Assembly: GCA_900772845.1 (NCBI GenBank)
Contig: CAAGSD010000022.1
Span: forward strand, 1-64,000
DNA: 64,000 nucleotides
Reading direction: 5' to 3'
Source of the DNA: Lachnospiraceae bacterium
Lineage (GTDB): Bacteria; Bacillota; Clostridia; Lachnospirales; Lachnospiraceae
The notes beneath the pieces were generated by a model that was not told the DNA's origin, searched no databases, and worked only from the letters and a program-made list of their open reading frames with translations. Of this stretch, positions 44,467-53,288 are shown piece by piece (position 1 is the first letter of the stretch; each line of letters begins with the position of its first letter). A program made the position numbers and the translations under genes.

Positions 44467-45936
44467 GTGAAAAAGAAAGTAATAGCCATGCTGCTTACAA
44501 TAAGTGCGTTGTCTGTAACAGCCTGTGGAAAACAGGAAATAGTGACAGATATAGAAGAATCTACAATTACTACTGTGGAAACTGCGGAAACAGAAGCAGT
44601 CCGGGAAACGGAGAGTGATGTAGATACGGCACTGTCAGAACTTTTACCATGGCAGCCCCTTGCGTCCCTGAAAACACATGAAAAGCTTCGGACCGCTTTT
44701 GAAGAATTCATGGGAGTTACAGGAGAGACTGGCAGTAAAGTAGGAACCATTTACTATAATCCGGAGACAGAACAGGCAGAACAGAACGCAACGTTGTACA
44801 TGGCGACCCAAAATTCAGTAGTGTCTCCGTATCTGACGAATTTAAGACAAATACCACAATTTATGGAAATGGCAGCAGCGACTTACACTGACATAGAAGC
44901 TGAGGATATCAGTGCACCATATGCAGCCATCAATGCCTACTTTGAAGTGCTTCCGGATCAGACAGAGGGGCAGTTCGATGGGGATGCTGTGCTCAGTAGA
45001 GCACAGGCAATGACATTCCTGATGCGTGCGACTACTCCGGTCAATGAGGCGCAGAAACCGGAAGCCGATGTGGAGTTCACTGCAAAAGTTGGCGAATCGA
45101 AGTATACCGATTTTGCAGCTCCCATGGATCAATACAGCTACCTTAATACTTTAAATGGTTTAAATGAGCAGAGCTTTAATGATGTAATGACCAAGGGAGA
45201 ATTTCTTGTATCAGTTACGAATTATATTCATGACGATTATCTGAAAGGTATGGAAAAAAACGGTTATATAGATCTGTATTCAGATACTTCAGATGTAATC
45301 ATTTCAACAGTAGCTGATGGGGGGAATATCGCATATGAAGAAGCTGTCGCTGAGCCGGCGAAGGGTGTGCCCGGTGATATGTATGAGACCTTTAAATTAG
45401 CGATCAAGAATGGATATCTTACAGAAACAGATTTCAAAGATTGGAATGTGTCATTGACAAAAACGGATGCATTGGTACTGTTTATTGATATGGCCAATAA
45501 TTATTGGACGAATCACGGATCATGGTTGTATTCCCCCTATACAGACCCCTATGCAGATACAGACAACGGCTATGATGATGTAAATGAAATCCGGGCTTCC
45601 AAATGGGCAGATATCAATGGGGCCTGGGATGCAGAACATCAATATACATTATATGCAAAATCACAGGGTGCGGACTATACAGACGGCTGGTGCTGGGTGT
45701 ATGAGCATGGCAAGGCAGCAGGTGATCAGCCATCCTATGCAGTATATATGAAAGAAGGGGATCCGGAATATGGCAAAATATATCATGTGGGAGATATGAT
45801 GCCAACAGGATCACCACTTAGCGGTACCAACGATGAATGGGAGGCATTCATAGCTGAGGATATGATAAGACGAGCAAAGGAAGAAGGCTTAGAGGTTACA
45901 GAAGAAGATGGGGCTTATGTAATACATCTTGATTAA
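44467..45936 (+). CDS. Lipoprotein with SLH-like segments
   Basis: A 489-residue exported protein with a lipoprotein signal ending in SVTAC (Cys20). The mature part is acidic. A segment around residues 165-195 (DGDAVLSRAQAMTFLMRAT) and another near 235 (MTKGEFLVSVTNYI) resemble the ends of S-layer homology motifs. The C-terminal half is Tyr/Asp-rich, without a recognised domain. Translation starts at a GTG after AAAGGAA. The signal resembles those of the two lipoproteins downstream. The function is unknown. Confidence 0.65.
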   Translation: MKKKVIAMLLTISALSVTACGKQEIVTDIEESTITTVETAETEAVRETESDVDTALSELLPWQPLASLKTHEKLRTAFEEFMGVTGETGSKVGTIYYNPETEQAEQNATLYMATQNSVVSPYLTNLRQIPQFMEMAAATYTDIEAEDISAPYAAINAYFEVLPDQTEGQFDGDAVLSRAQAMTFLMRATTPVNEAQKPEADVEFTAKVGESKYTDFAAPMDQYSYLNTLNGLNEQSFNDVMTKGEFLVSVTNYIHDDYLKGMEKNGYIDLYSDTSDVIISTVADGGNIAYEEAVAEPAKGVPGDMYETFKLAIKNGYLTETDFKDWNVSLTKTDALVLFIDMANNYWTNHGSWLYSPYTDPYADTDNGYDDVNEIRASKWADINGAWDAEHQYTLYAKSQGADYTDGWCWVYEHGKAAGDQPSYAVYMKEGDPEYGKIYHVGDMMPTGSPLSGTNDEWEAFIAEDMIRRAKEEGLEVTEEDGAYVIHLD

Positions 45937-45948
45937 ATATAAATAAAT

Positions 45949-45980
45949 GGTAACTATTCAGAACCCCATTCGCAAACCCG
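45949..45980 (+). repeat. Truncated family 1 repeat (left end only)
   Basis: GGTAACTATTCAGAACC then CCATTCGCAAACCCGG closely match the first 32 bases of the full copy at 49604. The rest of the element is missing. The following bases to 46125 are AT-rich, without a visible gene. Confidence 0.6.
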
Positions 45981-46125
45981 GTAAATACAAGGAGAAAAGC
46001 ATCTCACCTACCAAGTGTCTACAACGCATTTCTAATTTTCCTACATCTTTATTAACCTGATATTCAATTTTATTGGTTTGTGCAATGTTCTAAATCCGTA
46101 AAAATTGTAGCAGATTGGAGTATTT

Positions 46126-46740
46126 ATGAAAAGAAAAATCATTTTATCATTGATAACAATAAGTGTTTTATCATTTGCTTCCTGTGGCAACAGCACTACC
46201 GAAGAACCAGAGACTACAGCGCCGGTAGAAACCACTGCGGAAGCCACCCCGGAGCCTACAGTAACACCTGAACCGACTGCTACTCCTAATGTAGAGACAG
46301 GAACAGTGGAAGAATCGACAGATAGCACTTCAAGTATTGATAGTACTGGTGTAGATTCAAAGATAGATGCCGGTGATTATATTGATCCCACCCCTGCACA
46401 GACAACGACTCCTAGTGATACAGCAGAGGTGCCGAAGGATATTTATGATCCAGCATCTACAGAACCAATGGAAAACAGATATCAGAAAGTGGAAGATGCT
46501 TATACATCTGGAAAGATTACAGAATCTCAGTATAGAGACTTGGTACTGAAAATTCTGAACGGTGATGGTAATAGTACATCCAGTAGCACCACAGGCAGTA
46601 CAGGTTCTTCCACCAGTGGAGACACCTACATCCCCGCCCACGGCAACCCCGGTACACCAATGAGCAATGAGGATACAGGTTACGAACATGCAAATGACAA
46701 CATAGATTATTCTGAGGATACCAATGTAACCATTAATTAG
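46126..46740 (+). CDS. Small Thr/Pro-rich lipoprotein, first of a tandem pair
   Basis: 204 residues. A lipoprotein signal ending LSFASC (Cys20) is followed by a Thr/Pro/Glu-rich wall-spanning linker (TPEPTVTPEPTATP). A short helical segment (about 118-145, KVEDAYTSGKITESQYRDLV) resembles a SHOCT-type helix pair. A Ser/Thr/Gly-rich tail follows. TTGGAG precedes the ATG. It shares its signal and linker with the next gene, so the two arose by duplication. The function is unknown. Confidence 0.7.
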   Translation: MKRKIILSLITISVLSFASCGNSTTEEPETTAPVETTAEATPEPTVTPEPTATPNVETGTVEESTDSTSSIDSTGVDSKIDAGDYIDPTPAQTTTPSDTAEVPKDIYDPASTEPMENRYQKVEDAYTSGKITESQYRDLVLKILNGDGNSTSSSTTGSTGSSTSGDTYIPAHGNPGTPMSNEDTGYEHANDNIDYSEDTNVTIN

Positions 46741-46831
46741 TAAAAACGTAAGAAGAATGATTACTGAAAGCGATGCTGATATCATTTTACAGAACAAGAT
46801 ATATTTCATTTCTATGATGGGAGAAAATTAA

Positions 46832-47407
46832 ATGAAAAAGAAAATAGTATTATCATTGATAACAATATGCATTTTATCTTTTGCTTCCTGTGGCAATAAC
46901 ACTACAGAAACATCAGAGACTACAGTGACAGCAGAAACTACTGTGGAAGCCACCCCGGAGCCTACAGCAACACCCGAACCAACTGCTACACCAACACCTA
47001 CCCCTGATACAGAGAACTCCACCACTTCTGAATCACAGAGTAAATCAGAAATAAATGAGAATGATTCTCAGACTTCTGAGGGTGAAGCCATTGAGGAAGT
47101 GGTAGAGACACCTGCCCCTGATACCTCAAGTAACACCGGATATACACTGGATGAAGAATCAAAAGCATTCTTGAAGCAGATGGGTGCTACCGATGCAGAA
47201 TTAAATAATGTGAAATCTGATAAAGATTTAGATAATCTGATTAATAATTTGTCGAGTCGTTTGTACGGAAACGGTGGCGGAAGTAGTACCGCCGGAGGCA
47301 GTACCACCACAGGTGGTAGCAATTCTACCACAGACACTGGTGAGGATGTACTGGATCCTAGCATGGTGCCAGAATTAACACCTGGAACAGTAGGCGGTTA
47401 CATGTAA
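46832..47407 (+). CDS. Small Thr/Pro-rich lipoprotein, second of a tandem pair
   Basis: 191 residues. The signal (LSFASC, Cys20) and TPEPTATPEPTATPTPTP linker are nearly identical to those of the preceding gene, but the rest differs: an acidic linker, a helical segment (about 110-148, DEESKAFLKQMGATDAELN) and a Gly/Ser/Thr tail. GGGAG precedes the ATG, and a terminator follows. The conserved export part and diverged core suggest surface proteins under diversifying change, which is inference. Confidence 0.7.
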   Translation: MKKKIVLSLITICILSFASCGNNTTETSETTVTAETTVEATPEPTATPEPTATPTPTPDTENSTTSESQSKSEINENDSQTSEGEAIEEVVETPAPDTSSNTGYTLDEESKAFLKQMGATDAELNNVKSDKDLDNLINNLSSRLYGNGGGSSTAGGSTTTGGSNSTTDTGEDVLDPSMVPELTPGTVGGYM

Positions 47408-47460
47408 TAAGACAAATGCTCCGGCATGCCACATGTAAAGTACAATTATATATTTCAAAA

Positions 47461-47507
47461 TACTGAAAAAGCAAAAGGGAACGCAGCAATGTGTTCCCTT
47501 TTCAGTA
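47461..47507 (+). terminator. Terminator after the lipoprotein pair
   Basis: AAAAGGGAAC pairs with GTTCCCTTTT, extended by TACTGAA with TTCAGTA. The symmetry would let it work on both strands. Confidence 0.7.
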
Positions 47508-47696
47508 TCATAACTTCTATGTATGTAAAACATACATCTATATCTATCTAATATCAACAGTTGTAGTTATTAATGATTCTTTTACATAAATTCTTAATAC
47601 AGTTATACTCAATTTCATTCATACCGATATTATTACAGTAAATAAACCAGATAGTGATAATCACCAGAATATAAATATACACAGTTGTAATATTTC

Positions 47697-47733
47697 AAAT
47701 GGACATTCCCATTCCGAGGGATGTCCATTTTTT
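47697..47733 (+). terminator. Isolated terminator-like hairpin
   Basis: AAATGGACATTCCC pairs with GGGATGTCCATTT, followed by T. No gene ends nearby on the plus strand, so it may end a short transcript or a decayed gene in 47508-47696. Confidence 0.55.
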
Positions 47734-47789
47734 CTACATGTAAGTAAGAAGAAATAAAAAATAAATTTATTTTAACTGGAGGTTTCCTG

Positions 47790-48185
47790 CAGCATGATAT
47801 GCGCCCACGCACCGACAGACGCAGGCGTTGGAAGCGCAGGTGGGCGGAGCGGCGCGGAGCCACCGAGAACCAACGGCGCATTATTTTCTCAAAAAAAATA
47901 CGTCATTTTTCCAGATGCAGTTCTATTAGTAGAAGCAGAAAATTCCGCATTTTCATGCGTTTATTATAGATGCAACTATTAACCAAACCACTACAGAAAG
48001 GCAAAGATACTGCCAGATCAATCAAGGAAATCGCCGTGCTATTGAAAAACTGTCCTGCTAAAATAGAATCAGCTGTCTACAGTTGTCTACAACTGCATGC
48101 AGACACGAAAAGAAGCGCGAGACGGCGCACGAGGTCCGGGGGACCTCGGACTGCGCGGACCGGAGCGGAGCGTAGACATCGAACT
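47790..48185. other. Gene-free stretch with two GC-rich folded blocks
   Basis: I see no believable gene here. Two blocks (about 47798-47880 and 48112-48175) are far richer in G and C than the AT-rich sequence around them. The first has CGCCCAC (47802-47808) pairing with GTGGGCG (47840-47846). The second has CGAGGTCC-GGG-GGACCTCG (48130-48148) inside GCGCA/TGCGC. Both blocks contain GGAGCGG-type strings and could be related. Their origin is unclear. Confidence 0.4.
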
Positions 48186-48244
48186 TTCGAGCCCTGCCAG
48201 GGCTCGAAAAAAAGAACGATACCAAATCGGTATCGTTCTTTTTT
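48186..48244 (-). terminator. Terminator downstream of tRNA-Gly
   Basis: On the minus strand, a perfect 12-bp stem (AAGAACGATACC with GGTATCGTTCTT, 48212-48240) runs into seven T just after the tRNA. A second perfect hairpin, TTCGAGCCCT with AGGGCTCGAA, lies beyond it at 48186-48208. Confidence 0.75.
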
Positions 48245-48247
48245 CAA

Positions 48248-48318
<71 letters not shown>

Positions 48319-48407
48319 ATGTCTTACGGACAAGTTATAATATACTATAGGGTTCCGGAAAAGTCAATAAGAAAAGTGTGCATCTTTTTTGCAAATTGCA
48401 TATACAA

Positions 48408-49487
48408 TTAGCGCAGCAGTATTCTGCGCAGCCATCCAGTGAATTTCCGCTCTATCAGGATCCAGCACAGATAAGCCAGAACAATGCTTATTACAACGCT
48501 TATGATCAGTCCGGCAACAGACAATGCAGATAGGGAAGAGAAGTCAAATACCACACGGTCCAGAAGCAGTACCGGATAATAGTGTACCAGATACAGGGAA
48601 TAGCTGATATTTCCCAACTGCACGAAAAAGCGGGGCATGGAAAGCTGCAGGCCTGCGAGAAAGGCAAGGACTAATAACAGCAGAGCCGGGAGCCCCCACT
48701 GGGGAAGCCTGCGGAACCCTATCACATTGATCCGGGGCGTAAAGTAAGCAAGCAGACAAAAGATTACCGGGATACATACGGCGGATATGAGACTTACTGT
48801 CTGCGAAACCGGATGAAGGGTATGCCTGCGATACAAATACCGCAGCAGATAGTAAACCAGAATACCAAAGAGAAATTCCAGCATGACTGGATCTCCGTAA
48901 AAAATAAGGATAGGAGAAAGCACACTACCTATTGGAGATTGCCAGGAGGAGATCACCGGAGCAAATATCTGTACCATTCCCACCAGAATCACCAGAAATG
49001 CACTGCAGATCAGACCGCGGTATTTCATGCTGATGTGAAAGGCAATGAAAAACAGCAGATAGAACAGCATTTCACAGTTGATGGTCCAGCCGATCCGTAC
49101 CAGAGGCTGGATCACTCCGCCGCCGATATCAAAAGGAATAAACAACAGGCTTTTGACCAGATAGGAAAAATCGTGTCTGGTCTGCTGGAACATGGAAGGA
49201 AACAATAACAGCAACAGATAGGTCCCAAGTGTCATCAGGTAGTAGAGCGGAAGAATCCGGATCAGACGTTTGCGGAAGAAATATTTGGTACTTTTTTCCG
49301 TGGTAAACATGATCATGAATCCGCTGATACAAAAAAAGATGTCCACACCGAAAGCACCGAAGTTCAGAAAACGGACATGTTGAAATACCACAAAAAGAGC
49401 AGCCAGACCGCGTAAAGCCTGGATGCTGTCAAAATGCAGATCATGAAACTCTTTATTAACTGTTATATTTTCCATAGAAATAACCAT
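48408..49487 (-). CDS. Acyltransferase 3 family membrane protein
   Basis: A 359-residue polytopic protein with about ten helices. Signatures are SIQALRGLAALFVVFQH, FGVDIFFCISGFMIM and RRIL-type RLIRILPLYYL, typical of membrane O-acyltransferases that acetylate or acylate surface polysaccharide. The His of LFVVFQH is the likely catalytic residue. The start is ambiguous: the ATG at 49487 has AAAAGG only one base upstream, and a second in-frame ATG at 49475 has it about 13 bases upstream. The gene stands alone, facing the tRNA. Confidence 0.88.
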   Translation of the reverse strand: MVISMENITVNKEFHDLHFDSIQALRGLAALFVVFQHVRFLNFGAFGVDIFFCISGFMIMFTTEKSTKYFFRKRLIRILPLYYLMTLGTYLLLLLFPSMFQQTRHDFSYLVKSLLFIPFDIGGGVIQPLVRIGWTINCEMLFYLLFFIAFHISMKYRGLICSAFLVILVGMVQIFAPVISSWQSPIGSVLSPILIFYGDPVMLEFLFGILVYYLLRYLYRRHTLHPVSQTVSLISAVCIPVIFCLLAYFTPRINVIGFRRLPQWGLPALLLLVLAFLAGLQLSMPRFFVQLGNISYSLYLVHYYPVLLLDRVVFDFSSLSALSVAGLIISVVISIVLAYLCWILIERKFTGWLRRILLR

Positions 49488-49603
49488 GCCTTTTTATACT
49501 AGCTTACGAAATACAACTCCATTCTAACATTTTTGCGGGAGATTGGGAAACATTTTATTTAGGAAAAAACTTGCGCACTGCGATATAAAATAATAAAATA
49601 ATA

Positions 49604-49756
49604 GTAACTATTCAGAACCACATTCGCAAAACCGCTCTTTCAGAGCTTACTTTTTGCTCATGTGGTTACTTCGCCATATAAATCATGTCAAATGTTCTTA
49701 CGAATGCAAGCATTTGACGTACATTTGACATGATTTGCATGGCTCTGAATAGTTAC
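49604..49756 (+). repeat. Full-length family 1 folded palindromic repeat, second copy
   Basis: The end arms are GTAACTATTCAGA (49604-49616) and TCTGAATAGTTAC (49744-49756). The first internal arm is AACCACAT with ATGTGGTT. The second is a perfect 16-bp stem, AAATCATGTCAAATGT (49681-49696) with 49720-49735, closing TCTTA, CGAATGC-AA-GCATTTG and ACGT. Loops match the copy at 42817 while both internal stems have different, still paired sequences. It lies upstream of the GGDEF gene. Confidence 0.75.
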
Positions 49757-49841
49757 AAATAATATAGATTATGCCCACCGGGCTGGGTACCGGAACCGGC
49801 GAACCGCAATTTGCGGAATTGGCAGAGAATAACAGGACGGT

Positions 49842-51464
49842 ATGGATATAGATATGAGCGCAACGAGACAGCAGATGTTAGAGACAGCAGAACGCCTGAA
49901 CCAGCAGATGGCAGACGGAATTCCTTTTACCTGGGAAGTTCTGGAGCAGGCACTTTCTTCTGTGACAGAACAGGATGATAAGGGAATTCACGGATGGATC
50001 TGCTATTTTGCTGCCTTTTATCAACTCACAATAGGGAATCAGGAGGGCTGTCTGCATTATCTGGATGAGAGTATCAGATGTCTTTTGGGAACGGATCAGG
50101 AGCATCATGTAGCCAGAGCGTACAATATGATCGGCATTGTGGCACATATGCAGAACAATCTGTCTCTGGCCATGGAACAGTACGACAAAGCATTGGATTA
50201 TACGGAAAAATACGATGATAAAATGGTACACAGCATTGTGCTGAGCAATATGTCGGATGCGTATTATCTCATAGGAGTCTATGACAGAGCGGTGCAATGT
50301 TATGCGGAGTGTATCCGTGAATTTGAACTGGCGGATGACCACAGCATCTACAGCAGGAACAATTTCCGGAAAATGTTGGCAGAGTATGGATGCTGTCTGC
50401 TGCATCTGCATATGGATGATGATGCGGAAAAGGTATTACGCAAATTGGAAGAGACCGGACAGAGTGAGGAGATCATCCATGAGACGAGACTGGGAGTCAA
50501 TGTATTTCTGGCATACCTGGCAGAGAGACATGGAGACCGGAAGAAGGCAGAAGAGCATGTACATACAGCGGTAACGGCATTAGAGGATATGGCACAGGTA
50601 TCTTCGGAATACGACAGTATCCAGAATTTGCTGCAATATGTGGAAAAGATCGGCAAACCGGAACAGATTGAGGAAGTATTGAACTGTCTGGAACCCAAGG
50701 CGGCCATTGAACAGAACAAGAGTCTTTTGCTGCAGCTGTTGTCGTTACGGATGCGTTATTGCAGTTCCAGAATGACTCCGGAAGAATTCACACAGAGCGC
50801 AGACACATTTTTCCACTTGAAAGACAGCTGGGAACTGACAGAAAACAGTCAGGTAATGTATATGATGGAGCTCAGAAAACGATTACAGACGGCAGAAGAG
50901 GAGCAGAAGGAACAGGAACGCAAGAGAAATCGTCTGTTGTATCAGGCAGACCATGACGAACTGACAGGACTCTATAATAAGAGAAGTCTGAATCGTTATC
51001 TGGAGGATGTGTTTGAAGACTGTCTTCTGAATGAGAAGGAACTGGGCATTCTCTTTCTGGACATTGACCATTTTAAGCAATTGAACGACCGATATGGGCA
51101 TGGAAAAGGAGACGAAGGCATCTGTGCGGTTGCAGAGGTGTTGAAAAAACACTTTGACGGGGATTATGTGGCACGTTACGGAGGAGATGAGTTCCTGGTA
51201 GTCATGGCAGGGCGTGATCCGGAATATGCAAGGCAGCATGCAGACTTGTTGTGTACTGGAGTACGGGAATGCCGGATTCCCAATGAAGATTCCGGTGTGG
51301 AACCGTGGCTTACCATATCTGTAGGAGGTGTCTGCGCCGTTCCCAAAGAGCCAAATCGTGTATGGGACTTTTTATCGGCGGCGGACAACACATTATATGA
51401 ACAGAAAAAGGAACAAAAAGGACAGGTACGCTTTTACCGGGGAGAGGGCAGGTATCTATCATAA
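49842..51464 (+). CDS. TPR-repeat diguanylate cyclase
   Basis: A 540-residue cytoplasmic protein. Residues about 30-340 form tetratricopeptide-like helical repeats (ARAYNMIGIVAHMQNNLSLA, LSNMSDAYYLIGVYDRAVQC). A coiled-coil linker (about 345-365) leads to a GGDEF domain (about 370-535) with intact ARYGGDEF, LTGLYNKRSL and DIDHFKQLND. It should make cyclic-di-GMP and is the counterpart of the HD-GYP protein at 651. The input is probably protein-protein. The ribosome site is weak (AGGA), and the leader (49757-49841) has CCGCA/TGCGG hairpin potential. Confidence 0.88.
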   Translation: MDIDMSATRQQMLETAERLNQQMADGIPFTWEVLEQALSSVTEQDDKGIHGWICYFAAFYQLTIGNQEGCLHYLDESIRCLLGTDQEHHVARAYNMIGIVAHMQNNLSLAMEQYDKALDYTEKYDDKMVHSIVLSNMSDAYYLIGVYDRAVQCYAECIREFELADDHSIYSRNNFRKMLAEYGCCLLHLHMDDDAEKVLRKLEETGQSEEIIHETRLGVNVFLAYLAERHGDRKKAEEHVHTAVTALEDMAQVSSEYDSIQNLLQYVEKIGKPEQIEEVLNCLEPKAAIEQNKSLLLQLLSLRMRYCSSRMTPEEFTQSADTFFHLKDSWELTENSQVMYMMELRKRLQTAEEEQKEQERKRNRLLYQADHDELTGLYNKRSLNRYLEDVFEDCLLNEKELGILFLDIDHFKQLNDRYGHGKGDEGICAVAEVLKKHFDGDYVARYGGDEFLVVMAGRDPEYARQHADLLCTGVRECRIPNEDSGVEPWLTISVGGVCAVPKEPNRVWDFLSAADNTLYEQKKEQKGQVRFYRGEGRYLS

Positions 51465-51503
51465 AAAATAGTTATAAAATATAATTAAAGGAACTTTATT
51501 GAA

Positions 51504-53264
51504 ATGGATAATAAACAATATACTACCAGCGAACTTTTTCGCAGATTTGCACCTTATTTTAAAAAATACCGTTTTACCTTGTGGATGGATCTGTTCTGTG
51601 CGGCACTGACTACGGTCTGTGAACTGGTGCTGCCGCTGATCATGCGCTACATTACCAATGAAGGGCTGCGGGATCTGGCGTCCCTGTCGGTGAAGACTAT
51701 ACTTTCGCTGGGAGTTCTGTATTTCGGGCTTCGTATCGTGGATTGCATCGCCAGTTACTATATGGCCGATATGGGACACGTCATGGGCGCAAAGATTGAG
51801 ACGGACATGCGCAGAGATGCGTATAATCATTTGCAGAAGCTGTCAAATACTTATTATAACAATACTAAAGTCGGTCAGATCATGGGACGGATCACCAATG
51901 ACTTATTCGATGTGACGGAATTCGCCCATCATTGTCCGGAAGAATTTTTCATCGCAGGGATCAAGACGGTGATCTCTTTTATCATTCTGGCAAATATCAA
52001 TCTGCCGCTGACATTGATGATCTTTCTGTGCGTGCCGCTGATGTGCGGCGTGTGTATGATCCTGAATTTCCGGATGAGGAGTGCCTTCCGCAAGCAGCGG
52101 AACCAGATCGGAGAGCTGAATGCCCGGATCGAGGACAGTCTGCTGGGCCATAAGGTGGTCAAGGCATTTACCAATGAAGAGGTGGAAAATGTCAAGTTTG
52201 AGAAGGACAATGGCACTTTTCTGGATATTAAGAAGCTGACTTACCGCTACATGGCGGCATTCAATACCACAGTGAAGCTCTTTGATGGACTGATGTATCT
52301 GGTGGTATTGGTGGCAGGCGGCATCTTCATGGTAAATGGACGGATTGCAGCCGGTGATCTGGTGGCATATATGCTGTATGTGTCCACGCTGATCGCAACA
52401 ATCCGCCGTATTATTGAATTTGCCGAGCAGTTCCAGCGGGGAATGACCGGCATCGAGCGTTTTTTACAGATCATAGATGCGGATATTGAGATCTTCGATG
52501 AGCCGGATGCCATAGAGTTGAAGGAGCCGAAGGGAGAAATCTCTTTTGAAAAGGTAAGCTTTGAATACCCGGATGACCACAACAAGGTATTTACTGACCT
52601 GAACCTGCAGATCCATGCGGGAGAAAAGGTGGCCATCGTCGGACCTTCCGGTGGCGGTAAGACGACACTGTGCAATCTGATTCCGAGATTTTATGATGTT
52701 TCGGCAGGCAGGATTTTATTGGACGGTCAGGATATCAAGCATTTTACCTTAAAGAGCCTGCGGGGCAGCATCGGTATCGTGCAGCAGGATGTGTACCTGT
52801 TCTCCGGTACAATCTATGAAAATATTGTTTATGGACGTCCAGGGGCTTCTAAAGAAGACGTGATCAATGCGGCAAAACGTGCTGGGGCTCATGAATTCAT
52901 CATGGGGCTGAAGGACGGTTATGATACCTATGTGGGAGAGCGGGGCGTGAAGCTGTCCGGCGGACAGAAACAGCGGATCAGTATTGCCAGAGTATTTTTG
53001 AAGAATCCGCCCATCATCATTCTGGATGAGGCCACTTCCGCACTGGACAATGAGAGCGAGTTCGCTGTGGCGAAATCCCTGGGAGAATTGTCGGAGGGAC
53101 GTACTACTCTGACTATTGCCCACAGACTTTCCAGTATCCGCAATTCCGACAGGATCCTGGTGCTGACGGATGACGGCATCGTGGAGGAAGGCAATCACGA
53201 TCAGCTCATGGAACAAAAAGGGATCTATTATCAGTTCTACGAAACAGCCAATGCTTTGAAATAA
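51504..53264 (+). CDS. ABC exporter (homodimer type)
   Basis: A 586-residue half-transporter with six helices and a complete ATPase: Walker A GPSGGGKTT, signature [11 protein letters not shown], Walker B IIILDEATSALD and H-loop AHRLSS. All catalytic residues are intact, unlike the 38603 subunit, so it can work as a homodimer. AAAGGAAC lies before the ATG. The beta-CASP gene follows after 24 bases. The substrate is not predictable. Confidence 0.92.
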   Translation: MDNKQYTTSELFRRFAPYFKKYRFTLWMDLFCAALTTVCELVLPLIMRYITNEGLRDLASLSVKTILSLGVLYFGLRIVDCIASYYMADMGHVMGAKIETDMRRDAYNHLQKLSNTYYNNTKVGQIMGRITNDLFDVTEFAHHCPEEFFIAGIKTVISFIILANINLPLTLMIFLCVPLMCGVCMILNFRMRSAFRKQRNQIGELNARIEDSLLGHKVVKAFTNEEVENVKFEKDNGTFLDIKKLTYRYMAAFNTTVKLFDGLMYLVVLVAGGIFMVNGRIAAGDLVAYMLYVSTLIATIRRIIEFAEQFQRGMTGIERFLQIIDADIEIFDEPDAIELKEPKGEISFEKVSFEYPDDHNKVFTDLNLQIHAGEKVAIVGPSGGGKTTLCNLIPRFYDVSAGRILLDGQDIKHFTLKSLRGSIGIVQQDVYLFSGTIYENIVYGRPGASKEDVINAAKRAGAHEFIMGLKDGYDTYVGERGVKLSGGQKQRISIARVFLKNPPIIILDEATSALDNESEFAVAKSLGELSEGRTTLTIAHRLSSIRNSDRILVLTDDGIVEEGNHDQLMEQKGIYYQFYETANALK

Positions 53265-53288
53265 ACTAAGAAAACGGGAGGTAGATCT

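Noticed and set aside
49757..49841. Cyclic-di-GMP riboswitch before the GGDEF gene
   Set aside because: Hairpins are present (CCGCA/TGCGG and CCGG dyads), but the conserved GEMM core bases are not.
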